DNA of 64,000 nt from Bradyrhizobium sp. WBAH42. Its GTDB lineage: Bacteria > Pseudomonadota > Alphaproteobacteria > Rhizobiales > Xanthobacteraceae. The notes beneath the pieces are model-generated. The model was given only the letters and a program-made list of their open reading frames with translations, did no database searches and was not told the origin of the DNA. Positions 18,502 to 27,163 of the stretch are shown in pieces. Each line of letters opens with the position of its first letter. Position 1 is the stretch's first letter. The translations under genes were made by a program, and so were the position numbers. Location of the stretch: assembly GCF_024585265.1 (NCBI RefSeq), contig NZ_CP036533.1, positions 6,457,001 to 6,521,000 on the forward strand. The letters run 5' to 3'.

Positions 18502-19764
18502 GTGAGCGCCACCGCACGACCTTCGGCGCTCGCGCCATTCCGCATCCGCAACTACCGCTTCCAGTGGCCGTCCGACCTGCTCACCTCCTGGGCCTTCGAG
18601 GTCGAGACGCTGGTGCTCGGCTGGTACATCATCGTCCAGACCGGCTCGGTGCTGCTGCTCACCGTGCTCGCTTCACTCCAGTTCGTCGGAACATTGGTCG
18701 CGCCCGTGTTCGGCATGATCGGCGACCGCATCGGCCATCGCGATCTCCTGGTCGCGATGCGTCTTGCCTATACGGCGCTCTCGTCGACCATCATGGTCCT
18801 GGCGCTGAGCGGTCATCTGTCGCCGCTGAGCGTCATGATCATCGTCACGGTCATGGGCTTGATTCGCCCCTCCGATCTCGGCGTGCGCGGCGCGCTGCTC
18901 GCCGATATCATGCCGGCCGAGCAGCTGGTGGGCGCCATCAGCGTTGCGCGCACGACCCAGGACAGCGCGCGCATTGCCGGAGCGTTGACGGGCGCCGGAC
19001 TGTTCGCCGTGCTCGGTATCGGCCTTGTCTATGTGGCGGTCGCCTGCCTTTACTTCACCGCAGCGCTGCTCATGCTCTGCCTGACCCGGCCGAAAAGGAC
19101 GGTCACCACGAGCGATCTTCCCGCAAACAGCCACGCCGTTTCGCGGCTGTTTGGCGACCTCAAAGAGGGGATCGTCTATGCCTGGAACGGCCCGGGGATG
19201 CGCGCGGCGCTGTGCGTCGCCTTCCTGGCCAACCTCACCGCATTTCCCTTCACGGGCGGATTGTTGCCCTACATCGCGCGGGAGATCTTTCATACCGACC
19301 AGACCGGCCTCGGTTATCTCTCGGCGAGCTTCGCCGTCGGCTCGTTGATCGGGTCCATCACGCTCAGCCTGGTCGGTGGCGTGCGCATTGCCCGGCTTCT
19401 GATCGGCGCAACGCTGGCCTGGTACGTCATGCTGCTGGTGTTCGTCGAGGTCAGGACGATGCCGGTGGCGATGGCCTGCCTCGTCCTCGCCGGCATCGCC
19501 CAGAGCATGTCGATGATCTCGGCAGCCGTCATCCTGATGCGCACCGCGAGCGCACATCTGCGCGGCCGCGTCATGGGCGTGCGCATGATGGTGATCTATG
19601 GCTTGCCGATCGGACTGCTCGCGGCCGGCAGCCTGATCGACGTCATCGGCTATTCCGCGACGGGCTCGCTCTATGCCGTCGCAGGATTCGTCGCGATGCT
19701 GGCGATCGCGATCCGCTGGCGTGCCGACCTCTGGCCGGTGCACGCGCCGGCCAATGCGCGATGA
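18502..19764 (+). CDS. MFS transporter, EntS-like group
   Basis: 420-residue major facilitator protein with about twelve hydrophobic segments. A motif-A-like loop GMIGDRIGHRDLLVAMR follows TM2, as in EntS/enterobactin-exporter-like permeases. The N-terminal FRIRNYRFQWPSDLLTSWAFE is typical of that group. Start is GTG at 18502; no better ATG exists before the first TM. The substrate is unknown. A GC hairpin lies in the 125-base gap upstream. Confidence 0.88.
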   Translation: MSATARPSALAPFRIRNYRFQWPSDLLTSWAFEVETLVLGWYIIVQTGSVLLLTVLASLQFVGTLVAPVFGMIGDRIGHRDLLVAMRLAYTALSSTIMVLALSGHLSPLSVMIIVTVMGLIRPSDLGVRGALLADIMPAEQLVGAISVARTTQDSARIAGALTGAGLFAVLGIGLVYVAVACLYFTAALLMLCLTRPKRTVTTSDLPANSHAVSRLFGDLKEGIVYAWNGPGMRAALCVAFLANLTAFPFTGGLLPYIAREIFHTDQTGLGYLSASFAVGSLIGSITLSLVGGVRIARLLIGATLAWYVMLLVFVEVRTMPVAMACLVLAGIAQSMSMISAAVILMRTASAHLRGRVMGVRMMVIYGLPIGLLAAGSLIDVIGYSATGSLYAVAGFVAMLAIAIRWRADLWPVHAPANAR

Positions 19765-19783
19765 CGGCGTCTGCGCAACGACG

Positions 19784-20191
19784 TCAGATCTTCGCCGGCG
19801 GCGATCTCAGCGGAAGCAAGGCCGCCACACGCGAATCGCGCAAATAGAGACCGCCCCAGGCAAAAACGGCAAGATAGACGCCGAACAGCATATGGCTGAA
19901 GAGCGGGTTGCCGACCCGCAAGTGAACCGCCACGGTGCCGCCCATATAGGCGGTCAGCAGGATCGCACCGAGCACGGCCGTTCGCGGCAAGGCGTAGAGC
20001 GCGGTGCAGGCCAGCGCCACCACGCCCAGCGCGCGCGCCAGATCGGCCGACGGGAGATAGCCGAGCTCGGCGGTCGCCTTGATCACGACGTCCAACGGGA
20101 CGAGCTTCATCCCGGCATCAAACAGCATGAAGGCAATCACGAGCCCGCTCATGACGCAGCCGGCCACATGTCTCGACTTGTACATTGTCAT
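19784..20191 (-). CDS. DoxX-like small membrane protein
   Basis: 135-residue protein with four hydrophobic helices, in the pattern of the DoxX family: a first helix GCVMSGLVIAFMLFDAGMKLVP followed by a GY-L-PSADLARALGVV linker. Family members are linked to redox stress in some bacteria, but most are uncharacterised. ATG at 20191 or 20185 could be used; a GTG at 20194 also fits. The start abuts the stop of the upstream DUF4287 gene, so the two are translationally coupled. Confidence 0.8.
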   Translation of the reverse strand: MTMYKSRHVAGCVMSGLVIAFMLFDAGMKLVPLDVVIKATAELGYLPSADLARALGVVALACTALYALPRTAVLGAILLTAYMGGTVAVHLRVGNPLFSHMLFGVYLAVFAWGGLYLRDSRVAALLPLRSPPAKI

Positions 20192-20194
20192 CAC

Positions 20195-20413
20195 CTACGA
20201 CGCCTTCCCCTTGAGAAGCGCGACGATGGCCATCGCATGGCCGTGGCCAAGGCCGAACTCGTCCTTGAGCGCGGCCACGATGGCACCCGCTTTCACGCCG
20301 GCCGCCAGTCCCGTCCCGGTCGAAAAACCCCGGTCCTTGCCCCATTTGCGAAATTGGTCCGGGCTCTTGCCGGTCTTGGCCTGAATATTGTCGAGATAGG
20401 CCTTAAAACTCAC
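20195..20413 (-). CDS. DUF4287-type small protein
   Basis: 72 residues starting MSFKAYLDNIQAKTGKSPDQF and ending in GLGHGHAMAIVALLKG, the layout of the DUF4287 family (small cytosolic alphaproteobacterial and actinobacterial proteins, sometimes fused to DUF5655). Function unknown. It is the first gene of a pair with the DoxX-like gene, and their stop and start abut. It lies downstream of the AraC-family gene on the same strand. Confidence 0.8.
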   Translation of the reverse strand: MSFKAYLDNIQAKTGKSPDQFRKWGKDRGFSTGTGLAAGVKAGAIVAALKDEFGLGHGHAMAIVALLKGKAS

Positions 20414-20474
20414 CGCAGCGCTCCTCCGATGTTCGCTCCACCAGCGAGGCCGGAGCGATCCAGAGATATTGCGG

Positions 20475-21182
20475 TCAGGAAGTAGTCGTCTTGTACGAAA
20501 ACGACAATTGCGGCCGTTCGCGCGAGAGGCGCGCAGGCGTCATGCCGATCAGTTGCCTGACCGCGCGGGTGAGATGGGCTTGATCGAAATAGCCGGCGCC
20601 CGATGTCGCGTCGAGAACGGAGCTGCCGCTCACCAGCAAGGCCGCGGCGTGACGCGCTCGCTGGATCTGTTGATGGCTGCTGAACGTCATGCCCGTAACG
20701 CGGCGAAAGTGGCGCTGAACCGAACGCCGGCTCATCCAGTCGACGTCGCCCTCGATCGCCGCATCGGTCGCGTGGCTGCGTGCGATGACACCCGCGCGGG
20801 CCATGCGAGCGACGAGACTTTCCGCATCGTCGTAGCCTGGAATGTCCCAGCTCAGACCAGAAAACAGAAAACGGCCGCTGGGCAGCACCGGCAGCTGCAT
20901 GTTTTGATGGTCGATCAGTGCGCTGGTCGGTATCTGCGGCAGGTAGGTTCCCAGCCGAAACCGTATCGCGAGCCATTCGCCATTCGCGGGACATTCGACG
21001 AGTGTCCCGCGGGTGACCGGCCCTCGGAGCGTCACCGCCAGAAGCTCCGGGAGCCTGGTGACCACAAGCTCGATATTTCCCTCGGCCATCGACAGGAACG
21101 AGCCGCCACGCCGGCTCCGGCTGCGCCATACCCGCTCGACGTAAGGCGAGTCCGACGCGCGATGGTCGAACTCTATGAGCAC
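20475..21182 (-). CDS. AraC-family transcriptional regulator
   Basis: 235 residues from GTG 21182. An ATG at 21263 would lengthen it to 262 but would overlap the crp-like gene by 59 bases, and the conserved region begins near FDHRASDSPYVERVWRSRS. The C-terminal two-HTH AraC domain covers about residues 130-225 and includes WMSRRSVQRHFRRVTGMTF and the second-HTH phrase AGYFDQAHLTRAVRQLIGMTPARL. The N-terminal domain is of the cupin-like ligand-sensing sort. It sits just downstream of the Crp/Fnr-type gene and upstream of the DUF4287/DoxX pair, which it may regulate. Confidence 0.88.
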   Translation of the reverse strand: MLIEFDHRASDSPYVERVWRSRSRRGGSFLSMAEGNIELVVTRLPELLAVTLRGPVTRGTLVECPANGEWLAIRFRLGTYLPQIPTSALIDHQNMQLPVLPSGRFLFSGLSWDIPGYDDAESLVARMARAGVIARSHATDAAIEGDVDWMSRRSVQRHFRRVTGMTFSSHQQIQRARHAAALLVSGSSVLDATSGAGYFDQAHLTRAVRQLIGMTPARLSRERPQLSFSYKTTTS

Positions 21183-21204
21183 GGAAGCACCGCAAATGCC
21201 CAGA

Positions 21205-21885
21205 TCATCGTTCCTCGCCGTAGCTCCCGAGCCGCCCGATATCGAGGATGGTGACCCCGCCATATTCCAGCCGCAGCAGCCCCTCTTTCTCCAGCCGGTT
21301 CAGCGCGCGATTGGCGTTCTGGCGGGACATGCCGGACAGCGCGCCAATCTCCTCCTGGGTGATCTCCAGATGCGCGGTCGATTCGGGATAGAGAATCGGG
21401 TTGAACAGGGATGCGATGCTGCGGGCGAGGCGCGCGGTGGCATCGAGTGTGCGGTTAACCTCGAGCATGCCGATGAACTGGCCGAGCCGCTCGTTGAGCT
21501 GGCGCACCAGGAAGCGGTTGAAGCCGACGCTGTTCTCGAACAGCCACATGAAGGCGCTGCGTTCCATCAGGGCGACGCGGCTGTCGCGCAGCGCGACCAC
21601 GTCGTAGCGGCGCGGCTCGTTCTTGAGCACGCTGCCCTCGCCGAACCAGGCCCCTGCCGTCAGCCCGGCAAGGCTGGTCTCCTTGCCGTCGCGCGAGACC
21701 CCGCCCATCCGGGCAAGGCCGCTCACCATGCCGGCCCAATAGGCAAAAATATCACCGCGCATGAACACGCTCTCGCCGGTGCCGTAGGACCGCTCGGTGA
21801 TTCCGGCACGCGCGACCTCGATCTCGGCTTGTGTGAGCTCGCGCGACCAGGCGGCAACGCGCTTCAGATGATCCTCTGAAATCAT
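21205..21885 (-). CDS. Crp/Fnr-family transcriptional regulator
   Basis: 226-residue regulator. The N-terminal cyclic-nucleotide-binding-like beta-roll (about residues 20-120, including YGTGESVFMRGD and AGAWFGEGSVLKNEPRRYD) joins a dimerisation helix and a C-terminal winged helix, ITQEEIGALSGMSRQNANRAL. There are no Cys residues in Fnr positions, so it is not an Fe-S oxygen sensor. The phosphate-binding RxS of true cAMP-CRP is not evident, so the ligand is unknown. A perfect inverted repeat 40 bases upstream may be its autoregulatory site. Confidence 0.9.
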   Translation of the reverse strand: MISEDHLKRVAAWSRELTQAEIEVARAGITERSYGTGESVFMRGDIFAYWAGMVSGLARMGGVSRDGKETSLAGLTAGAWFGEGSVLKNEPRRYDVVALRDSRVALMERSAFMWLFENSVGFNRFLVRQLNERLGQFIGMLEVNRTLDATARLARSIASLFNPILYPESTAHLEITQEEIGALSGMSRQNANRALNRLEKEGLLRLEYGGVTILDIGRLGSYGEER

Positions 21886-22217
21886 GATCTCGAAGCCAGC
21901 CGCACCGTTCTGTCACTCCATGCTTCTGTTGCACTGCAACAGAGTCGCTTCGGCCACCCATCCGACGAAAGATGAAGAGCCGCTCGGCCCGACAAACTTT
22001 GTCGCAGAATTGTCAGGTCGGAGACATTTCAAAATAGCGCTTTCCCCTATTGAGGACCACCTCGGGCGATGCGGCTTTTGATCCCTCACGGGAACGAAGG
22101 TGCGCCGGTCCGGTCGAGACCAATAGCTGCATGGTCTGGCCGGCACGACCGTACTAGGATCGCCTGACAGGAACGGACAAGAGCGCCAATAAAGCGCCAT
22201 CACCGGGAGGGATTCGT
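21886..22217. other. 332-base divergent intergenic region
   Basis: No gene seen. The region holds the promoters for the divergent Crp/Fnr gene and the second liv operon. It contains the inverted repeat at 21925-21943 and the GGGAGG ribosome site at 22205-22210 for the ATPase gene. Confidence 0.6.
21925..21943. promoter_or_regulatory. Candidate operator: perfect inverted repeat near crp-like gene
   Basis: TCTGTTGC-ACT-GCAACAGA is an 8-base perfect inverted repeat with a 3-base centre, about 40 bases upstream of the Crp/Fnr-family start. Position and symmetry suit binding of a dimeric regulator. It does not match the classical TGTGA-N6-TCACA or TTGAT-N4-ATCAA sites. Confidence 0.45.
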
Positions 22218-23042
22218 TTGGTGGCTACCAGTCTCGAAGTGCGCGGCGTGTCCTTGCGATTCGGCGGCGTCCGTGCGCTGACCGATGTCAGCTTCGCCAT
22301 CAGGGAAGGCGAGCTGTTCTCGATCATCGGCCCCAACGGCGCCGGCAAGACCTCGATCGTGAACTGTATTTCCGGCCGCTACAAGCCGACCGAAGGCCAG
22401 CTGTTCTATCAGGACCGCGACATCACCGGCCTGACGCCGAATGCCCGCGCCTCGCTCGGCATCGGCCGCACCTTTCAGAATCTCGCGCTGTTCCACCACA
22501 TGAGCGTGCTCGACAACATCATGGTCGGCCGCCATCACCTCCTGAAGAACAATTTCCTCACGGGCTCGCTGTACTGGCTCACCGGCGCGCGCAAGGAGGA
22601 GCTCGAGCACCGCCGCAAGGTGGAAGAGATCATCGACTTCCTCGATCTGCAGTCGGTGCGCAAGGCCACGGCCGGCACCCTCTCCTACGGCCTGCGTAAG
22701 CGCGTGGAGCTCGCCCGCGCCATGGCGCTGGAGCCGCGCCTGATCCTCCTCGACGAGCCGATGGCCGGCATGAATTTCGAGGAGAAGGAGGACATGGCCC
22801 GCTACATCGTCGATCTCAACGAGGAGTTCGGGATGACGGTGGTGATGATCGAGCACGACATGGGCGTGGTGATGGACATCTCCCACCGCGTCATGGTGCT
22901 GGATTTCGGCAAGAAGATCGCCGAGGGCGATCCGGCGACCGTGCTCGCCGATCCCCACGTCAGGCGCGCCTATCTCGGCGAAGAGGACGAGGTGCTGGTC
23001 GATCCCGATGATGCCTCTCCGGCGCAGGAGAGCGCGGCATGA
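22218..23042 (+). CDS. ABC transporter ATPase, LivG type (second liv locus)
   Basis: 274-residue ATPase with Walker A GPNGAGKTS, the LivG-like signature LSYGLRKRVELARAMAL and Walker B LILLDEPMAGMNF followed by IEHDMGVVMD. Initiation is at TTG 22218 or GTG 22221, after GGGAGG. It heads the second liv locus. Its stop overlaps the start of the acyl-CoA ligase gene (ATGA), so import and CoA activation are coupled at translation. The acidic C-terminal tail EEDEVLVDPDDASPA is a feature of this subgroup. Confidence 0.92.
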   Translation: MVATSLEVRGVSLRFGGVRALTDVSFAIREGELFSIIGPNGAGKTSIVNCISGRYKPTEGQLFYQDRDITGLTPNARASLGIGRTFQNLALFHHMSVLDNIMVGRHHLLKNNFLTGSLYWLTGARKEELEHRRKVEEIIDFLDLQSVRKATAGTLSYGLRKRVELARAMALEPRLILLDEPMAGMNFEEKEDMARYIVDLNEEFGMTVVMIEHDMGVVMDISHRVMVLDFGKKIAEGDPATVLADPHVRRAYLGEEDEVLVDPDDASPAQESAA

Positions 23043-24970
23043 TGGATTATGCGGGCCGCGTCGCGCAGGCCGACACCTATCCGAAGTTGCTCCGGCTCAA
23101 TGCCAGGGAGCACCGCAACGAGATCGCAATGCGCGAGAAGGATCTCGGGCTCTGGCGTATCTTCACCTGGAGCGACTATCAGGCCCGCGTGCGCGATTTC
23201 GCGCTCGGTCTCGTCGAGCTCGGCCTTGGTCGCGGCGATGTCATCGGCATCATCGGCGACAACCGGCCGGACTGGGTCGCGGCAGAAGTCGCAACGCATG
23301 CCATTGGCGGCCTCAGCCTGGGGCTCTATCGCGACGTGCTGGACGAGGAGGCTTCCTATCTCCTCACCTATGGCGAGGCGCAGCTGGTCTTCGCCGAGGA
23401 CGAGGAGCAGGTCGACAAGCTGCTTACCCTCGCCGAACGCGTGCCGAAGCTGAAGCACATCATCTATTCCGATCCGCGCGGAATGCGGAAATACGACGAC
23501 CCGCGCCTGATGTCGGCGGCGAAGTTCGCCGAGCTCGGCCGCGCCCGCGCCGCACGCGAGCCGGAGCTTTACGACAGACTGGTCGACGCCACCAAGGGCG
23601 AGGACGTCGCGATCCTCTGCACCACCTCAGGCACCACCTCGCATCCGAAGCTCGCGATGCTCGCCGCCGGCCGCGTGCTCGGCCATTGCGCGACCTATCT
23701 CGCCTTCGACCCCAAGGGCCCCGACGACGAATATGTCTCGGTGCTGCCGCTGCCCTGGATCATGGAACAGGTCTACGTGCTCGGCAAAGGTCTGCTCTGC
23801 CGGATGAAGATCAACTTCGTCGAAGAGCCCGACACGATGATGAACGATCTGCGCGAGATCGCACCGACCTTCGTGCTGTTCGCTCCCCGCGTCTGGGAAT
23901 CCATCGCCGCCGATGTCCGCGCCAAGGTGATGGACGCAACGCCCTTCAAGCAGCGCCTTTTCGATGTCGGCATGAAGAGCGGCCTTGCCGCGCTCGAACA
24001 GGGCAAGCGCTCCGGCTTTGCCGACGCGATCCTGTTTCGCGCGCTGCGCGACCGGCTCGGCTTCACCCGGCTGCGCTCGGCCGCGACCGGCGGCGCGGCG
24101 CTCGGCCCCGACACCTTCAAGTTCTTCCAGGCCATGGGCGTGCCGTTGCGCACGCTCTACGGCCAGACCGAGCTGCTCGGGGCCTATACGCTGCACCCCG
24201 AGGGCAAGGTCGACCCTGATACCACCGGCGTGCCGATGGCCGACAGCGTCGAGATCCGCATCGACAATGCCGACGTCCACGGCGTCGGCGAGATCGTCGT
24301 CCGGCACCCCAACATGTTCCTCGGCTACTACAAGAATCCCGAGGCCAGCGTCGCCGACATCAAGGACGGCTGGATGTGCTCGGGCGATGCCGGCTATTTC
24401 AACGCCAACAACCAGCTCGTCGTGATCGACCGCATCAAGGATCTCGCCGAGACTTCCCGCGGCGAGCGCTTCTCGCCGCAATTCATCGAGAACAAGCTGA
24501 AATTCTCGCCCTATATCGCCGAAGCCGTGGTGCTTGGTGCCGGCCGCGAGGCGCTCGCGGCCATGATCTGCATCCGCTACTCCATCATTTCGAAATGGGC
24601 GGAGAAGAACCGCCTCTCCTTCACGACCTACAGCGATCTCGCCTCACGGCCGGAGGTCTATGCGCTGCTGCAGAAAGAGGTCGAGACCGTCAACGCCACG
24701 CTGCCGCCGGCGCAGCGCATCTCGCGCTTCCTGCTGCTCTATAAGGAGTTAGATGCCGACGACGGCGAGCTCACCCGGACGCGAAAGGTGCGACGCGGCG
24801 TCATCAACGAGAAATACGCCGGCATCATCGATGCCATCTACCGCGGCGATGCCAACATCCCCGTCGACACCGTGATCCGCTTCCAGGACGGCACCACGCA
24901 GCGCGTGCGAACGACGCTCCGCGTGGTGGACCTCGGCGGGCACGGGCACATGGCGGAGGCTGCGGAGTGA
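23039..24970 (+). CDS. Long-chain acyl-CoA synthetase-like AMP-binding enzyme
   Basis: 643-residue ANL-superfamily ligase. The AMP/P-loop motif is TTSGTTSHPKLAML, with Ser where Gly is usual (TSGTTGxPK). The motif GQTELLGAYTLHP and the linker-region VIDRIKDLAETSRGERFSPQ also fit; the FACS-type length and lack of a C-terminal catalytic Lys motif put it in the long-chain/bubblegum-like group. Expected reaction: carboxylate + ATP + CoA to acyl-CoA + AMP + PPi. It overlaps the LivG-type gene by 4 bases and precedes the permease genes, so it probably activates the acid brought in by this transporter. Confidence 0.88.
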   Translation: MMDYAGRVAQADTYPKLLRLNAREHRNEIAMREKDLGLWRIFTWSDYQARVRDFALGLVELGLGRGDVIGIIGDNRPDWVAAEVATHAIGGLSLGLYRDVLDEEASYLLTYGEAQLVFAEDEEQVDKLLTLAERVPKLKHIIYSDPRGMRKYDDPRLMSAAKFAELGRARAAREPELYDRLVDATKGEDVAILCTTSGTTSHPKLAMLAAGRVLGHCATYLAFDPKGPDDEYVSVLPLPWIMEQVYVLGKGLLCRMKINFVEEPDTMMNDLREIAPTFVLFAPRVWESIAADVRAKVMDATPFKQRLFDVGMKSGLAALEQGKRSGFADAILFRALRDRLGFTRLRSAATGGAALGPDTFKFFQAMGVPLRTLYGQTELLGAYTLHPEGKVDPDTTGVPMADSVEIRIDNADVHGVGEIVVRHPNMFLGYYKNPEASVADIKDGWMCSGDAGYFNANNQLVVIDRIKDLAETSRGERFSPQFIENKLKFSPYIAEAVVLGAGREALAAMICIRYSIISKWAEKNRLSFTTYSDLASRPEVYALLQKEVETVNATLPPAQRISRFLLLYKELDADDGELTRTRKVRRGVINEKYAGIIDAIYRGDANIPVDTVIRFQDGTTQRVRTTLRVVDLGGHGHMAEAAE

Positions 24971-25044
24971 CACAGGTGATCGTCACGCGGGGCGCCGCCC
25001 TTCGCCTCTCCCCGCTTGCGGCACGGCTATCCCGTATGCACTCC

Positions 25045-25122
25045 GTCATTGCGAGCGCAGCGAAGCAATCCAGACTGTCTCCGCGGAAAGATACTGGATT
25101 GCTTCGCTGCGCTCGCAATGAC
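25045..25122. repeat. Long perfect palindromic repeat (family C) inside the liv operon
   Basis: Two perfectly complementary 29-base arms (25045-25073 and 25094-25122; the left arm begins GTCATTGCGAGCGCAGCGAA) are separated by 20 bases. The arms read like the widespread alphaproteobacterial intergenic palindrome. It sits in the 178-base gap between the acyl-CoA ligase and livH-type genes, so the transcript would carry a very stable hairpin that could attenuate or protect mRNA. Confidence 0.9.
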
Positions 25123-25148
25123 GATGCGGGTGCAGCAGGAGACCATAA

Positions 25149-26042
25149 ATGAACACCGCCTTCCTCATCCAGCTCCTGGTCAACGGCCTCGTGGTCGGCA
25201 CGCTCTATGGCGTGGTCGCGATGTCGTTCGTGCTGATCTACAAGGCGACGCAGGTCGTCAACTTCGCGCAAGGCGAGCTGCTGCTGGTCGGCGCCTGGGT
25301 GTGCTGGGCCTTGCTCGCGAAATACCAGGTGCCGTTCTGGATCGGCATGCCGATCACGCTGGTGTTCATGTTCGTGTTCGGCATCGCGGTGCAGGTCCTG
25401 ATCCTGCGGCCGATGATCGGCGAGCCCATCATTTCGGTGATCATGGTGACGATCGGCCTCTCCACCGTGCTGCAGGCGACGCTGAAATGGATGTTCGGCG
25501 TCAATCCGCAGCCGTTCCCGCGCGTGTTCGAGAGCCAGTCGGTCAGCCTGCTCGGGCTGCAGATCCAGACCGTCTATGTCATGAGCCTCGTCGTGTCGGT
25601 CGCCATGATGATCGGCATGGCCTGGTTCTTCCGCGCTTCGAAGTACGGCCTTGCGATGCGCGCCACCGCGTTCAACCAGCAGGTCGCGCAGTCGCTCGGC
25701 ATTTCCGTCAAGAGCGTGTTCGCGATGGCCTGGGCGATCTCGGCGACGGTGTCGGCCGTCGCCGGCGTCGTCGTCGCCGTGGTCAATGGCGTGTCCTCGG
25801 GTCTCGCCGCCTATGGCATCAAGGTGTTCCCGGCGGCGATCCTCGGCGGGCTCGATTCCGTCGGCGGCGCCGTGCTCGGCGGCATCATCATCGGGCTGCT
25901 GGAGAACGTCGCCCAATATGTCGACAGCGAGTATCTGCACTGGGGCAATCTCTATGAGATCGCGCCGTTCTACGTCCTCATCATCGTGCTGATGATCAAG
26001 CCCTACGGCCTGTTCGGCACCCACGACATCGAGCGGATCTGA
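25149..26042 (+). CDS. ABC transporter permease, LivH type (second liv locus)
   Basis: 297-residue permease with the LivH motif QVVNFAQGELLLVGAWV (near residue 35), about eight hydrophobic segments and the cytoplasmic coupling loop KYGLAMRATAFNQQVAQSLGI. It is followed after 3 bases by the LivM-type permease. The pore differs in sequence from the first liv operon, so the locus is not a recent duplication. Confidence 0.93.
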   Translation: MNTAFLIQLLVNGLVVGTLYGVVAMSFVLIYKATQVVNFAQGELLLVGAWVCWALLAKYQVPFWIGMPITLVFMFVFGIAVQVLILRPMIGEPIISVIMVTIGLSTVLQATLKWMFGVNPQPFPRVFESQSVSLLGLQIQTVYVMSLVVSVAMMIGMAWFFRASKYGLAMRATAFNQQVAQSLGISVKSVFAMAWAISATVSAVAGVVVAVVNGVSSGLAAYGIKVFPAAILGGLDSVGGAVLGGIIIGLLENVAQYVDSEYLHWGNLYEIAPFYVLIIVLMIKPYGLFGTHDIERI

Positions 26043-26045
26043 TCC

Positions 26046-27119
26046 ATGGCCGGCCCTGCCCTCATCCCCGCTGGTGATTTCCGCACCACTTACGCCGCGG
26101 ACACCACGATCTTCCCGACCACCACCAGCCGCAACTTCGCGATAGCAGGCGTCGCGCTGCTCTGCCTCGCGCCGCAATTCTTCAGCGGCTACTGGCTCAG
26201 CATTTTGATCCAGATCGGCATCTTCTCGATCGCGGCGCTCGGCCTCAATATCCTGGTCGGCTTCACCGGCCAGATCTCGATCGGACACGCCGCCTTCTTC
26301 CTGCTCGGCGCCTTCACCTCGGCCTACATCTCCAACAACGCGCCGATCCCGGTGTTCTTCGCGATCCCGCTCGCGGGGCTCGTGACGGCGCTGGTCGGAC
26401 TGATCTTCGGCATCCCCGCCGCGCGGCTGAAGGGGCTCTACCTCGTCATCGCGACGCTGGCCGCGCAATATATCCTGCTCGACTTCTTCTCCCGCGCCGA
26501 ATGGTTCTCGGGCGGCTCGGTGCCGGCGAGCGCCGAGCCGTTCTCGATCTTCGGTTATACGCTGCGGGGCGACCGGCAGTATTTCTACGTCGTGCTCGCC
26601 TATGTGCTGTTGAGCTACATCCTCGTCACCAACCTGATGCGCACGCGGGATGGCCGCGCGCTGGTGGCGATCCGCGACCATTATCTGTCCGCGGAGATCA
26701 TGGGCATCAACCTCACCAAGTACCGCACGCTGTCGTTCGGCCTTGCCGCCTTCTTCGCCGGCATCGCAGGCGCGCTCTATGCGCATTACCAGCTCGTGGT
26801 CTCGCAGGAAGGTTTCGGCATCGAGCGCTCGATCCTGTTCCTCGCCATGATCATCATCGGCGGCACCGGCTCGATCATGGGCACGCTGATGGGCACCGCC
26901 TTCGTGGTGCTGCTGCCCGAGGCGATGGAGTTCGTCAGCCACTATCTCAAGGGCGGTGCGATCGACAAGGCGCTGTCGCTCAACAATAACATCACCTTCC
27001 TGCGCGAGATCGCGATCGGGGTGATCATCATCGCATTCCTGATGTTCGAGCCTGACGGGCTCGCGCATCGCTGGCGGCAGATCAAGGCGTACTGGAAACT
27101 CTACCCGTTCTCGCATTGA
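26046..27119 (+). CDS. ABC transporter permease, LivM type (second liv locus)
   Basis: 357-residue permease. The family motif SIGHAAFFLLGAFTSAYI lies near residue 80 and the coupling-loop sequence DGRALVAIRDHYLSAEIMGI is present, with about nine to ten hydrophobic segments after a 35-residue N-terminal cytoplasmic stretch. Its start lies 3 bases after the LivH-type stop. The binding-protein gene follows after 44 bases. Confidence 0.93.
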   Translation: MAGPALIPAGDFRTTYAADTTIFPTTTSRNFAIAGVALLCLAPQFFSGYWLSILIQIGIFSIAALGLNILVGFTGQISIGHAAFFLLGAFTSAYISNNAPIPVFFAIPLAGLVTALVGLIFGIPAARLKGLYLVIATLAAQYILLDFFSRAEWFSGGSVPASAEPFSIFGYTLRGDRQYFYVVLAYVLLSYILVTNLMRTRDGRALVAIRDHYLSAEIMGINLTKYRTLSFGLAAFFAGIAGALYAHYQLVVSQEGFGIERSILFLAMIIIGGTGSIMGTLMGTAFVVLLPEAMEFVSHYLKGGAIDKALSLNNNITFLREIAIGVIIIAFLMFEPDGLAHRWRQIKAYWKLYPFSH

Positions 27120-27163
27120 GCACGGGTAACTTCACTTAAACAATAAACAGGAGGAACCGACCC

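Noticed and set aside
24825..27116. A 763-codon minus-strand open frame
   Set aside because: Antisense shadow across two permease genes and a repeat; extreme Arg/His/Asp composition typical of GC-rich shadow frames.
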